DNA of 64,000 nt from an uncultured Ruegeria sp. GTDB lineage: Bacteria > Pseudomonadota > Alphaproteobacteria > Rhodobacterales > Rhodobacteraceae. The translations under genes were made by a program, and so were the position numbers. This document shows positions 9,107-17,565 of the stretch, in pieces (position 1 is the first letter of the stretch; every line of letters begins with the position of its first letter). The notes under the pieces are model-generated. The model worked only from the letters and a program-made list of their open reading frames with translations. It made no database searches and was not told the origin of the DNA. Location: assembly GCF_947500045.1 (NCBI RefSeq), contig NZ_CANMQQ010000004.1:179128-243127 (forward strand). Direction: 5' to 3'.

Positions 9107-9621
9107 GCGATCTGACCATCGCCCCAAACGAACGCGGCGTAATCCGCCTGTTCGCGCTGGATATGCGCCCGGAAGAGGCAAGGTTCCTGCGTGAACCGGG
9201 GGCTGCCGCTCAGGTGTTGGGGGTTGACGAGCTGGACCCCGAACAAATCGATATTTTCCCCGTGGCCGACCTCGAAGATCTGGGGCTCTATGGTTATCTG
9301 AACGAAGGCTGTGGCGTATCGGAAGACCAATTGGACCGCACGCGGCTTAAGGCTATCGAAGGTTGGGTGATGGTCTTGCGCAGCGCCGCGTTTCAAGGGC
9401 ACCCAGCAAATCTTGCGCTAGATCCCCGTGTGCGCCTGCTGGGCCTGTTCACCGAAGAGGCCACCAACTGGACCGGCGGCCCGATCGAGACCGAAAGCGC
9501 CAAACCGTTCTCTGCCCCTCAACCCCCGCCAACCAATAACGAACCCCGGCGCATCGGATCATCCGTCATCGCTTTGCTGATCCTGATTGTCGTAGGAGGT
9601 GCCCTGTGGCTGATCCTGTGA
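9103..9621 (+). CDS. Uncharacterised tail-anchored membrane protein in the pyr operon
   Basis: Function not recognised. The 172-residue product has an acidic soluble N-terminal domain of about 125 residues and a Pro-rich linker ([13 protein letters not shown]). A single C-terminal membrane helix ([20 protein letters not shown]) runs to the last residue, so it is probably a tail-anchored inner-membrane protein facing the cytosol. The ATG overlaps the pyrB stop (ATGA) and its 3' end overlaps the next gene by 16 bases, implying tight coupling. Its fixed place between pyrB and the pyrC homologue suggests a link to that complex or to membrane lipid synthesis (plsY), but nothing in the sequence proves it. 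Confidence 0.85.
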   Translation: MSDLTIAPNERGVIRLFALDMRPEEARFLREPGAAAQVLGVDELDPEQIDIFPVADLEDLGLYGYLNEGCGVSEDQLDRTRLKAIEGWVMVLRSAAFQGHPANLALDPRVRLLGLFTEEATNWTGGPIETESAKPFSAPQPPPTNNEPRRIGSSVIALLILIVVGGALWLIL

Positions 9622-9992
9622 TCTTTACCCCTGACAGGGGCGCCTATATCCGCACCAATGCATGGCTGGCTGCCTTTGCGATGACCGGCGCGATGGTGGT
9701 GCTGTGGCTGATCGGAAACGCCTATATCTGGACCGGCGCGCCGGCCGGTCTGGCCGCGATTGGCATCCGGGCATGGTATCTGGCCTCGGAAGAACTGACT
9801 GCCACGTGGGAGATGACTGACACGACCCTCACCGGTCCGGGCCCGCGCAAAGTGGCGCTGAAGCAGATCCAGTCGGTCAACACGATGGGCAGTTTTGTTC
9901 AAATCGTTACCACAAGCGGCGACAAGCACTTGATCAAATACCAGGCCGATCCGGCCGCCACCAAAGCCGCAGTCGAAAGGGCCATGGCATGA
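9606..9992 (+). CDS. Small membrane protein with bacterial PH-like domain
   Basis: A 128-residue protein starting with GTG at 9606, preceded by a strong AGGAGGT site (9594-9600) located inside the upstream gene. Two N-terminal hydrophobic segments (FAMTGAMVVLWLIGNAYIW and GAPAGLAAIGIRAWYLA) are followed by a beta-rich domain (TWEMTDTTLTGPGPRKVALKQIQSVN) that looks like the bacterial pleckstrin-like family. Such domains usually act in protein-protein contacts at the membrane. It overlaps both neighbours (16 bases before, 4 bases after), so it is part of the same translational unit as pyrB and pyrC. The PH assignment is by pattern only. Confidence 0.82.
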   Translation: MADPVIFTPDRGAYIRTNAWLAAFAMTGAMVVLWLIGNAYIWTGAPAGLAAIGIRAWYLASEELTATWEMTDTTLTGPGPRKVALKQIQSVNTMGSFVQIVTTSGDKHLIKYQADPAATKAAVERAMA

Positions 9993-11269
9993 GCAACTTG
10001 ATCTTCACCAACGCTCGCCTGATTGATCCTGAGGCTGGCACGGACGGCATCGGCTGGTTGCAAGTCAACGATGGCCGGATCGCGGCGCGCGGCGAAGGCA
10101 AAGCTCCGAACTCTGATGCATCTGTCATCGACTGCGGTGGCCAGTGCCTTGCCCCAGGCATCGTCGATATTGGCGTCAAGGTCTGCGAGCCCGGTGAACG
10201 GCACAAGGAAAGCTATAAGTCTGCCGGACTGGCTGCAGCGGCCGGGGGCGTGACAACCATCGTTACCCGCCCCGATACGCTGCCTGCAGTGGACACGCCC
10301 GAAACGATGGAATTCGCAACCCGACGGGCACAGGCGGATGCGCCTGTCAACGTCTTGCCGATGGCCGCCCTGACCAAAGGGCGAGAAGGGCGCGAGATGA
10401 CCGAGATCGGGTTCCTGCAGGATGCGGGTGCCGTGGCCTTTACCGATTGCGATCACGTCGTCAGCAACACCAAGGTGTTTGTACGTGCATTAACCTACGC
10501 GCGGTCCTGCGACGCATTGGTTATTGCCCACCCGCAAGAGCCGGGGCTCAGCAACGGCGCGGCGGCGACCAGTGGTAAATTCGCCGCTTTGCGAGGGTTA
10601 CCAACAGTCTCGCCCATGGCCGAGCGCATGGGGCTGGACCGCGATATCGCCCTGCTGGAGATGACAGGGGCAGCCTACCATGCCGACCAGATCACCACCG
10701 CGCGCGCTCTGCCCGCGCTGGAGCGTGCCAAGCGGAACGGGCTGGATATCACGGCCGGAACCTCGATCCACCATCTGACGCTGAATGAGCTGGATGTGGC
10801 GGACTATCGCACTTTCTTCAAAGTGAAACCTCCACTGCGTTCTGAAGACGATCGACAGGCCGTAATTGAAGCAGTGCGCAGCGGCTTGATCGACACCATC
10901 AGTTCCATGCACACCCCGCAAGACGAAGAAAGCAAGCGTCTGCCCTTTGAAGAGGCGGCCTCGGGCGCAGTCGCACTAGAAACGCTGCTGCCTGCGGCGC
11001 TGCGGCTGTATCATTCCGACCAGCTGGACTTGCCGACACTGTTCCGCGCCATGGCCCTGAACCCGGCCAAACGGCTGGGGCTGGATAGTGGCCGCCTGAC
11101 AGAGGGAGCGCCCGCTGATCTGGTGCTATTCGACCCGGATGTTCCCTTTGTTCTGGACCGTTTCACACTGAAATCAAAATCGCAGAACACACCGTTTGAC
11201 GGCCAGCGGATGCAAGGTAAGGTCACCGCAACCTATGTCGCTGGACAAGAAGTCTACCGGAGAGCCTGA
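9989..11269 (+). CDS. pyrC: Dihydroorotase-like protein, probably non-catalytic (PyrC' type)
   Basis: This 426-residue protein has the full length and order of a type I dihydroorotase (amidohydrolase fold) but lacks key catalytic residues. The metal motif HxH-x-R becomes GVKVCEPG (residues 62-69). One later ligand histidine is kept (H181 in AHPQE). The second (in the QHVS region) is replaced by DQIT near 233, and the catalytic Asp of TDHAPH is Met307 (SSMHTP). The asparagine of the usual MPNT motif also differs (RPDT). This resembles the PyrC' subunit of Pseudomonas, which is inactive and needed for PyrB assembly. A working dihydroorotase would then be encoded elsewhere. The start ATG overlaps the previous stop (ATGA). 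Confidence 0.93.
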   Translation: MSNLIFTNARLIDPEAGTDGIGWLQVNDGRIAARGEGKAPNSDASVIDCGGQCLAPGIVDIGVKVCEPGERHKESYKSAGLAAAAGGVTTIVTRPDTLPAVDTPETMEFATRRAQADAPVNVLPMAALTKGREGREMTEIGFLQDAGAVAFTDCDHVVSNTKVFVRALTYARSCDALVIAHPQEPGLSNGAAATSGKFAALRGLPTVSPMAERMGLDRDIALLEMTGAAYHADQITTARALPALERAKRNGLDITAGTSIHHLTLNELDVADYRTFFKVKPPLRSEDDRQAVIEAVRSGLIDTISSMHTPQDEESKRLPFEEAASGAVALETLLPAALRLYHSDQLDLPTLFRAMALNPAKRLGLDSGRLTEGAPADLVLFDPDVPFVLDRFTLKSKSQNTPFDGQRMQGKVTATYVAGQEVYRRA

Positions 11270-11874
11270 TGCCCCTGATTGACAGCACGATAACTCAGCT
11301 CATCTTGTGGGCCGCGCTGGGCTACCTGATCGGATCCATCCCGTTTGGCATGATCGTCGCGCGCGTGATGGGGCTGGGAAATCTGCGGCAGATCGGTTCA
11401 GGTAATATCGGTGCGACCAATGTCTTGCGCACCGGGAACAAAGCGGCGGCAGCGTTGACCTTGTTTTTTGATGCCGCCAAAGGGGCTGTGGCCGTTCTGC
11501 TGGCAGGTGCGCTGGCTGGTGAAGATGCCGCACAGATTGCAGCGCTTGCCGCATTTCTGGGGCATTGCTTTCCGGTTTGGCTGGGCTTCAAAGGCGGGAA
11601 AGGCGTGGCAACCTTTCTGGGCCTGTGGCTCGCGCTGGACTGGCGCGTCGGGATTGCCTGCTGTTTGACCTGGCTGGTGGCGGCGCTGATCTGGCGCATA
11701 TCGTCAGTTGGCGCGTTGGCTGCTGCTGCGTTGTCAACCACTTGGATTATGGTCCTGACAGATGGCAGTACCTTTATCCTTGGAATTATTCTGACTCTTT
11801 TGGTCTATTGGCGGCACAGCGCCAACCTTGTGCGGATCAAGGCAGGAACTGAGCCGAAAATCGGAAAATCGTGA
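11269..11874 (+). CDS. plsY: Acyl-phosphate:glycerol-3-phosphate acyltransferase
   Basis: An integral membrane enzyme of 201 residues that transfers an acyl group from acyl-phosphate to glycerol 3-phosphate, the first step of phospholipid synthesis. Conserved cytosolic motifs are present: SGNIGATNVLRTGNK (about residues 44-58) and KGGKGVATFLG (about 106-116), with four to five hydrophobic helices around them. The first base of its ATG is the last base of the pyrC stop (TGATG), so translation is coupled. A pyrB-pyrC-plsY order is a recurrent layout in this bacterial group. Confidence 0.96.
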   Translation: MPLIDSTITQLILWAALGYLIGSIPFGMIVARVMGLGNLRQIGSGNIGATNVLRTGNKAAAALTLFFDAAKGAVAVLLAGALAGEDAAQIAALAAFLGHCFPVWLGFKGGKGVATFLGLWLALDWRVGIACCLTWLVAALIWRISSVGALAAAALSTTWIMVLTDGSTFILGIILTLLVYWRHSANLVRIKAGTEPKIGKS

Positions 11875-12146
11875 CTGCGCCCGACGCTTTTCTGGATGCA
11901 ATAAATAGCTTGCCTACGGGCACATTCACCGGGACTGCCCGGCAATCTAGATATGTGGTTTCCCACCAGATCATGGCGGGCGGGAAGTCTCACAAGCTGG
12001 TGGCGCACCAACTGGGCGGTCCCGACTACATCAGCCTGAACCTTTACCTTACGAAGAATAGCGGCGCGTTGCTGCGCCCCTGCGAAATGCCCGCTGAAAA
12101 AGTGGTGACATTTGTTCTTGCGCTAGTTCCCGACGTGCAGAAATGA
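11871..12146 (+). CDS. Small conserved-looking protein, function unknown
   Basis: A 91-residue soluble protein starting with GTG and overlapping the plsY stop by four bases (GTGA). I do not recognise a family. It contains RYVVSHQIMAGGKSHKLVAHQ and LGGPDYISLNLYLTKNSGAL, alternating hydrophobic patterns that suggest a small alpha/beta fold, and a single cysteine in LRPCEMPA. There is no signal peptide or membrane segment. It appears to be the last gene of the pyr-plsY operon. The overlap and sensible composition support a real gene; its role is open. Confidence 0.7.
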   Translation: MTAPDAFLDAINSLPTGTFTGTARQSRYVVSHQIMAGGKSHKLVAHQLGGPDYISLNLYLTKNSGALLRPCEMPAEKVVTFVLALVPDVQK

Positions 12147-12318
12147 ACATCCAGTATTTGTGACCGCACAATCACAATTGATTGCTTTGAACGTGAACAG
12201 GCCACTGCCCAACTGAGATTTTGTGACGACCAATTGTAGGCGTCGCGACAATCAAATCCGGTTCGCCCGGGCAAAATTACGGTGCTCTCAAGCGAGCCTA
12301 TTCACGAAAGGTGAAGTC

Positions 12319-12792
12319 ATGAACAAGTTCAAATCCATCATCAGCGGTGTTGCGCTGTCCGTTGCCATTGCAAGCTCGGCTATGGCCGCTGGCGTCGAAA
12401 TCAACGCAAGCTCGACAGGTCTGGCAATGCAGGGTTATGACCCGGTCGCCTATTTCACCGCAGGTGAGGCCACAAAAGGTGACTACAAAATTACCACGCT
12501 GCACAACGACGCGCTGTACCGTTTCTCCTCCGAAGAAAACAAAGTGGCATTTGAGGCAAACCCAGAGGCGTACCTGCCTGCATATGGTGGCTACTGCGCC
12601 TTCGGTACCGCGATGGGCTTCAAGTTCGACGGTGACCCGAACTACTGGAAAATCGTCGACAACAAGCTGTACTTGAATCTGTCGAAAGACATTCAGGAGC
12701 GTTGGGAAGGCGACATCCCGGGCTTTGTTGAGCAAGCAAGCGCGAAGTGGGACGATATCGCTGACAAGGACCCCGCTGAACTGCAGCAATAA
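12319..12792 (+). CDS. Exported YHS-domain protein
   Basis: A 157-residue periplasmic protein with a clear signal peptide (about residues 1-23, ending SSAMA). The mature part has the YHS-family features YDPVAYF near residue 41 and GGYCAFG near residue 94, the latter holding the single conserved cysteine. YHS domains are thought to bind metal, often copper; that is family knowledge, not visible proof. AAGGTGA lies before the ATG at 12319; the longer in-frame reading would add an unrelated leader. It is a single-gene unit with its own promoter region (12147-12318) and a strong hairpin after the stop. Confidence 0.88.
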   Translation: MNKFKSIISGVALSVAIASSAMAAGVEINASSTGLAMQGYDPVAYFTAGEATKGDYKITTLHNDALYRFSSEENKVAFEANPEAYLPAYGGYCAFGTAMGFKFDGDPNYWKIVDNKLYLNLSKDIQERWEGDIPGFVEQASAKWDDIADKDPAELQQ

Positions 12793-12814
12793 CTCGCTGA
12801 AAATACCTTTTTAC

Positions 12815-12849
12815 ATCGGCGGCAGATCGTATCTGCCGCCGATTGTCGT
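12815..12849 (+). terminator. Rho-independent-like terminator after the YHS gene
   Basis: A perfect 13-bp stem (12815-12827 with 12831-12843) with a 3-base loop, followed by a T-containing run (TGTCGTTT). It begins 22 bases after the YHS stop. Confidence 0.8.
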
Positions 12850-13054
12850 TTGAAGGTGCCTTGTTGCGACCTATCTAAAACGAAAGACAAGCTCCCAAAT
12901 TGAATGGGCCAGCGCCGTCAATATCGGCCACACAAAATCGGTTCGGAATAGACAAAACATCACTGATCCGGCCAGGGGGTCGGACCGTGGTTTCTAGCGT
13001 GGGGCTGTCGACAAACAGGCGCGGCAGCAGATTTCGACCAGAAGGAAATAGACG

Positions 13055-13588
13055 ATGACAGGAAAATTGGCACTGCTCGCGTCAGTCGCGACATTGGCAG
13101 CAGGATCCGCGATGGCGCAATCTTCAGGCAACTGGACCGGTTTCTATGGCGGTGCACAGATCGGGTACGCTGACATCGACACCAACGTCTCAGGCGTGGA
13201 CGGGGATGGCGCGATTGGCGGTATTCTCCTTGGATATGATTATGATCTGGGCGACTGGGTTGTCGGTGGCGGCTTCGATTATGATTGGAGCGACATCGAT
13301 CTCTCAAGCACCGCCACAGTCGAGAAGGTTTGGCGGGTCAAGGCGCGCGCGGGCTACAAGGTGAACCCGCAGGGTCTGCTATACGGGACCGCCGGATATG
13401 CCGATGCGGATACAGATAACCTGGGCAGCGACAATGGTTGGTTCATTGGCGCGGGCTATGAACAGATTGTTGCCCCCAATATCAGCGTCGGTGGCGAGCT
13501 TCTGTATCATGAGTTTGACGACTTCAACTCTTCGGGCGTTGATGTAGATGCAACGACGCTCCAGCTTCGCGTCGCGTATCGGTTCTGA
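13055..13588 (+). CDS. Outer-membrane beta-barrel protein (Omp25/OmpA-barrel like)
   Basis: A 177-residue outer-membrane protein. The signal peptide ends at SAMA (about residue 21). The mature part begins NWTGFYGGAQIGYADID and continues as alternating aromatic/glycine strands (GGGFDYDWSDID, ARAGYKV, GAGYEQIV) to a terminal phenylalanine in LRVAYRF, the usual signal for barrel insertion. This fits an eight-strand barrel. AGAAGGAAA precedes the ATG at 13055. It is transcribed alone and converges on the oxidoreductase gene, sharing a hairpin. Such barrels are mostly structural or adhesive; no specific role can be given. Confidence 0.88.
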   Translation: MTGKLALLASVATLAAGSAMAQSSGNWTGFYGGAQIGYADIDTNVSGVDGDGAIGGILLGYDYDLGDWVVGGGFDYDWSDIDLSSTATVEKVWRVKARAGYKVNPQGLLYGTAGYADADTDNLGSDNGWFIGAGYEQIVAPNISVGGELLYHEFDDFNSSGVDVDATTLQLRVAYRF

Positions 13589-13600
13589 GGGTTTGTTACG

Positions 13601-13623
13601 GGCCCGGCAGTTTGTGCCGGGCC
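13601..13623. terminator. Shared hairpin between convergent genes
   Basis: Perfect 9-bp GC-rich stem (13601-13609 with 13615-13623) and 5-base loop, between the barrel gene stop and the oxidoreductase stop. T-rich bases occur on both sides, so it may end transcription in both directions. Confidence 0.65.
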
Positions 13624-13630
13624 TTGTCGA

Positions 13631-14614
13631 TCATGGAACCAGAATTGTACTGCCGGTGGTCTGCCGCGCTTCGAGCGCGCGATGGGCATCCGCGATCTGA
13701 TCCATCGGAAATTCCTGGTCGACATGGATCTTGACCTCGCGCCCGTCCACTTTGCCAAACAGACGCCGCGCCATCGCCTGGCAGGTTGCGTGATCCGAGA
13801 TATGGGTGAACAGGGTCGGACGTGTGATTTTCAATGATCCCCGTTGCGCAAGCATTCCCAAATCGACAGGTGGTACTGGCCCCGAGGCATTGCCAAACGA
13901 GATCATCATGCCCAAGGGTTTCAGGCAATCCAGCGATCCCTCGAACGTGTCCGCGCCGATGGAGTCCATCACCACATCAACCCCTTTGCCTCCGGTAATC
14001 TCAGTGACACGTTCAACAAAATTTTCTGCTCGATAGTTAATGCAATGCGCCGCGCCATTGAATTGCGCCAGGCTACATTTCTCATCCGTTCCGGCGGTGC
14101 CGATCAGCTTGATCCCTTCGGATTTCGCCCATTGGCAGGCGATCAGACCAACCCCCCCGGCGGCGGCATGGAACAGCACGGTATCGCCGCGCCGAAGCGG
14201 GGTCGTGCGGTGAAACAGGTATTCGACCGTCATGCCTTTTAGCATCATGGCCGCAGCAGTGCGGAATGAGATACTTTCGGGCAACGGGCAAACCTGAGCG
14301 GCAGGCATAACGCGTGCTTCAGAATAAGCACCCGGCGGTCCAGCCGCATAAGCAGCACGCTGACCTGGTGTTAGGTGTGTGACACCCTCGCCCACAGCCT
14401 CGATCACACCCGCCGCCTCCATCCCCAACGCATGGGGCAGATCCATTGGATAAAGGCCGGTGCGCTGATACACATCAATGAAATTCAAACCGCAGGCATG
14501 ATGGCGAATGCGCACCTCTCCCGGTCCCGGTTCCCCCAGCGGGCGATCCTCGATCCGTAAGACCTCTGGTCCGCCGTGTTCGTGAATGACGACTGTGCGC
14601 GCCGTTTGCTGCAT
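13631..14614 (-). CDS. Quinone oxidoreductase (zeta-crystallin/QOR type, MDR family)
   Basis: A 327-residue NADPH-dependent quinone reductase-like enzyme of the zinc-free medium-chain dehydrogenase family. It has the catalytic-domain opening (GPGEVRIRHHACGLNFIDVY), the MKG loop (AAAMMLKGMTVEYLFHRT), and the nucleotide-binding AAAGGVGLIACQWAK (about residues 152-166). No zinc-binding cysteine set is visible. The start ATG at 14612-14614 has GGAGGG 5-10 bases upstream; a longer in-frame reading lacks domain sense. A paralogue lies 1.1 kb away at 15703-16689, with a membrane protein gene between them. Confidence 0.92.
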   Translation of the reverse strand: MQQTARTVVIHEHGGPEVLRIEDRPLGEPGPGEVRIRHHACGLNFIDVYQRTGLYPMDLPHALGMEAAGVIEAVGEGVTHLTPGQRAAYAAGPPGAYSEARVMPAAQVCPLPESISFRTAAAMMLKGMTVEYLFHRTTPLRRGDTVLFHAAAGGVGLIACQWAKSEGIKLIGTAGTDEKCSLAQFNGAAHCINYRAENFVERVTEITGGKGVDVVMDSIGADTFEGSLDCLKPLGMMISFGNASGPVPPVDLGMLAQRGSLKITRPTLFTHISDHATCQAMARRLFGKVDGREVKIHVDQEFPMDQIADAHRALEARQTTGSTILVP

Positions 14615-14829
14615 GATACCCTCCGTTGCCTGTTGAAACCAAGCTAACATGCCTGATCGGCAGGGCAATCTTTGTGATCTCATAACGGTGATCAGGCAAA
14701 ACTTCGCAAAATATGTTATAGTGCCGACAGACGTTGTGAATGGGCAGACGTTGCCGGCTGATCCGGTCACGCGAATTTGCCACACCGGATACATCCCGCG
14801 GCGCACCCACGCCAGAAAAGGGGATGAAG

Positions 14830-15687
14830 ATGGACAAGACAATCGGTAACCCAATCACCTGGGTCGCCCGAAATCTGCGGGCAACCACTGAGCATGTTTC
14901 GGAATCGGTGACCGAGATGGGCAGTGCGGATGTCCGCACTTTGCCGACCGTGCACACTCTGACCATGCAAGATCTGCGCGCCTGCCTGAAGGCTGGATAC
15001 ACCGATTTTCTGGAAACTCGGGCAGATGCAATCTTTATCGTCCTGATCTATCCAATCGCAGGCCTGTTGATGTTTGGGCTTGGGCTGAACATGAATCTGG
15101 TGCCATTACTGGCCCCCCTTGTCATGGGCTTTGCCCTGATCGGGCCCGTCGCAGCCGTTGGACTTTATGAGATCAGTCGCAAGCGGGAACAGGGCGCCGA
15201 GGTTCACTGGCTGGACGCGTTCGGCGTATTCCGCTCACCTTCCTTTGGTGCAATTCTGGCGTTGGGCTTCTATTTGGTCATGTTGTTTTTGGTCTGGCTG
15301 ATGGTCGCACAAGGTATATATGCGCAGACGCTCGGGCCAGAACCTCCGGTTTCGGCCACAGTATTCATGACCGAGGTTTTCACCACCGGAGCTGGCTGGA
15401 TCATGATCATCATCGGCACCGCCATCGGCTTCTTGTTCGCGCTGGTCGCACTGGCGCTTAGCGTGGTCAGCTTTCCACTGCTGCTGGATCGCAAGGTTGG
15501 TGTACCTGTGGCCGTGGTAACTTCGGTCCGGGTCCTGCGTCAAAATCCCAGCGTGATCCTGACCTGGGGCGCCATCGTGGCGACGCTTCTGATACTGGGT
15601 GCCATTCCGATGTTGCTGGGACTGATCGTCGTCATGCCCATTCTGGGCCATGCCACATGGCATCTATACCGCCGGGCGGTCGCATGA
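14830..15687 (+). CDS. DUF2189 family inner-membrane protein
   Basis: A 285-residue polytopic membrane protein. A soluble N-terminal 60 residues (with LTMQDLRACLKAGYTDFLET) leads into about six hydrophobic helices. The loop GPVAAVGLYEISRKREQG and the C-terminal PILGHATWHLYRRAV are typical of DUF2189. AAAAGGGG stands before two close ATGs (14824 and 14830); spacing favours 14830. Family members are sometimes described as cytochrome-oxidase-like, but no haem or copper ligands are evident here, so no activity is assigned. It is divergent from one quinone oxidoreductase and convergent with the other. Confidence 0.86.
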   Translation: MDKTIGNPITWVARNLRATTEHVSESVTEMGSADVRTLPTVHTLTMQDLRACLKAGYTDFLETRADAIFIVLIYPIAGLLMFGLGLNMNLVPLLAPLVMGFALIGPVAAVGLYEISRKREQGAEVHWLDAFGVFRSPSFGAILALGFYLVMLFLVWLMVAQGIYAQTLGPEPPVSATVFMTEVFTTGAGWIMIIIGTAIGFLFALVALALSVVSFPLLLDRKVGVPVAVVTSVRVLRQNPSVILTWGAIVATLLILGAIPMLLGLIVVMPILGHATWHLYRRAVA

Positions 15688-15702
15688 CCGCGCGGCGTCA
15701 GC

Positions 15703-16689
15703 TTAACCGGTGACCTTCAGAACGATCTTGCCGATATGTCCTGAGCTTTCCATTCGTGCATGGGCGGCTGCGGCGTCGGCCAGATCAAATTCGGAATCCA
15801 TCACCGGCGCGACCTTCCCCGCCTCAAGCAGAGGCCAAACGGCTTCGCGCAGGTCCTGCGCAATGCGCGCCTTGGCCAGATCGCTTTGTGGACGCAGGGT
15901 GCTGCCGGTCAGCGTCAGGCGTTTGACCATCATTAATGCGAAGTTCAATTCGACAACCGGGCCCTGCAGGAACGCGATCTGAACCAGCCGCCCGTCCTCG
16001 GCCAGCGCTTTGACATTTCGTGGAATATAGTCGCCGCCTACCATGTCGAGGATAAGATTTGCACCACCCTCAACCCGCATCGCGGCCACAAAGTCTTCGT
16101 CGCGATAGTTAATCGCCTTTTCCGCACCAAGTGCTAGGCAAGCTTCGCATTTCTCAGCCGACCCAGCGGTGGCAAATACCCGAGCGCCAAACGCATTGGC
16201 CAACTGTATTGCAGTCGTACCGATCCCGCTGGAGCCGCCATGGACCAGAAGCCGCTCACCCGCTTTCAAACCACCACGGGTGAAGACGTTGGACCAGACG
16301 GTAAAGAACGTCTCAGGCAGGCATGCCGCCTCTTTCATACCCATTCCCGCCGGAACCGGTAGGCAATGCGCGGCAGGCGTGGCGACATATTCGGCATAGC
16401 CACCCCCCGGTAGCAGGGCACAGACCTGATCACCAATGGCCAGTCCTTCGACACCAGAGCCAATCGCCACCACTTCGCCCGAGGCCTCAAGCCCCGGCAA
16501 GTCGCTGGCGCCCGGGGGCGGATCATACGCCCCCGCCCTCTGCAGCGCGTCAGGACGATTCACACCAGCATAGGCGACTTTGAGTATCACCTGACCTTCA
16601 GCCGGTTCCGGCATCGGACGTTCGGCTAGCTGTAACACATCCGGACCGCCCGGCTGGGTGATCTCAACAGCGCGCATCGTCTGGGTCAT
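15703..16689 (-). CDS. NAD(P)H quinone oxidoreductase (PIG3-like)
   Basis: A 328-residue zinc-free medium-chain reductase close to the PIG3/TP53I3 group. Features are VAYAGVNRPDALQRAG at the catalytic domain, the LPGLEASGEV core, the nucleotide-binding HGGSSGIGTTAIQLANAFGA (about residues 145-164), and the C-terminal SSGHIGKIVLKV. AGGAG lies 8 bases before the ATG at 16687-16689, better spaced than an in-frame ATG two codons earlier. It is convergent with the DUF2189 gene (15-base gap) and upstream of nothing on its own strand, so it is probably monocistronic. Confidence 0.92.
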   Translation of the reverse strand: MTQTMRAVEITQPGGPDVLQLAERPMPEPAEGQVILKVAYAGVNRPDALQRAGAYDPPPGASDLPGLEASGEVVAIGSGVEGLAIGDQVCALLPGGGYAEYVATPAAHCLPVPAGMGMKEAACLPETFFTVWSNVFTRGGLKAGERLLVHGGSSGIGTTAIQLANAFGARVFATAGSAEKCEACLALGAEKAINYRDEDFVAAMRVEGGANLILDMVGGDYIPRNVKALAEDGRLVQIAFLQGPVVELNFALMMVKRLTLTGSTLRPQSDLAKARIAQDLREAVWPLLEAGKVAPVMDSEFDLADAAAAHARMESSGHIGKIVLKVTG

Positions 16690-16761
16690 CGGCATATCTC
16701 CTTTGCCCAATGCCTAGCAGGCAGCAGTGCAGAGGCCCAGCAACAAGTGAAAGCGTTGCGA

Positions 16762-17454
16762 TTATTTCCTGGGTGACAGCGAACCGGGCAGGTTATCGGA
16801 CATCTTGACCGGCGCTTTGACATGACCTGCCAGCCAGTTTGGTACGGCCAAGAACGGTTTCAGTAGCGGATTGCCATTCACCTGCGCCTTCAGCTTCTCG
16901 AACTGCATCACGCCCTCAATCCGCCGATCAAGGAAATCCCACGTCGCCTGATAATTCGGGCTGTCATCACCCAGCCAATACAGCAGAGTCGAGGAATACA
17001 CTCCCGACAGCGTCGCGCGTTTGGTGTACCAATTCACATCGTCCGAGCTGTCGCCCAATGCGTTCCAGATCAAATCGCAGGTGCCCCAAACTGCTTTGGC
17101 ACCATCCGCAGCATAGATCGGCAGCGCGAACAGGGTCACACCCCGGCGCACGGCTTCATTGTTATCGACCGCTTGCAAACGGAACCTCACGGCGGCGGCT
17201 ATCTTGTCGCGGAACTTCAGCCCGCTCAGGTCCTCGGTTTTGATCCGCTCCTGCATCGCCCGGTCACCGCGCGCATGAAAAGCCAACGCCAGATCGACAG
17301 CGCCGCGCGGGCAGATCGCACGGGCAAGCCCAACGTCCAGATCGCAATCGTCGATGGCGGCGCGAAAGCCGGATTCGGACCAGCCATCAAAGGGCACATG
17401 GTCCAGAATCGCATCCAAAAGCTGTTCTTTGGTGTCTTCGTAAGTGGCGGTCAT
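16762..17454 (-). CDS. COQ9 family ubiquinone biosynthesis accessory protein
   Basis: A 230-residue protein matching the COQ9 family, which binds lipid and presents ubiquinone intermediates to the hydroxylase step. Visible features are the N-terminal DHVPFDGWSESGFRAA helix-turn-helix-like region, ICPRGAVDLALAFHARGD, and the C-terminal LIWNALGDSSDDVNWYTKR followed by a helix rich in aromatics, the lipid-binding part in this family. The ATG at 17452-17454 has GGAGACC upstream. It diverges from rpsU, an arrangement common in related bacteria. Two quinone reductases lie just downstream on the map. Confidence 0.93.
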   Translation of the reverse strand: MTATYEDTKEQLLDAILDHVPFDGWSESGFRAAIDDCDLDVGLARAICPRGAVDLALAFHARGDRAMQERIKTEDLSGLKFRDKIAAAVRFRLQAVDNNEAVRRGVTLFALPIYAADGAKAVWGTCDLIWNALGDSSDDVNWYTKRATLSGVYSSTLLYWLGDDSPNYQATWDFLDRRIEGVMQFEKLKAQVNGNPLLKPFLAVPNWLAGHVKAPVKMSDNLPGSLSPRK

Positions 17455-17483
17455 GTCAGGTCTCCGGTCTGCAGGTCCAGTAC

Positions 17484-17512
17484 TAGACAAGTTATGCGCG
17501 CTTTGCTATACG
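17484..17512 (+). promoter_or_regulatory. Probable sigma-70 promoter of rpsU
   Basis: A TAGACA hexamer (17484-17489; five of six bases match TTGACA) and a TATACG hexamer (17507-17512) are 17 bases apart, about 55 bases before the rpsU start. Pattern match only. Confidence 0.5.
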
Positions 17513-17565
17513 GCCACTTCCTGCAATTTCCTTGCAACTCTATCTAGAAAGGTGGTGACAACCAC

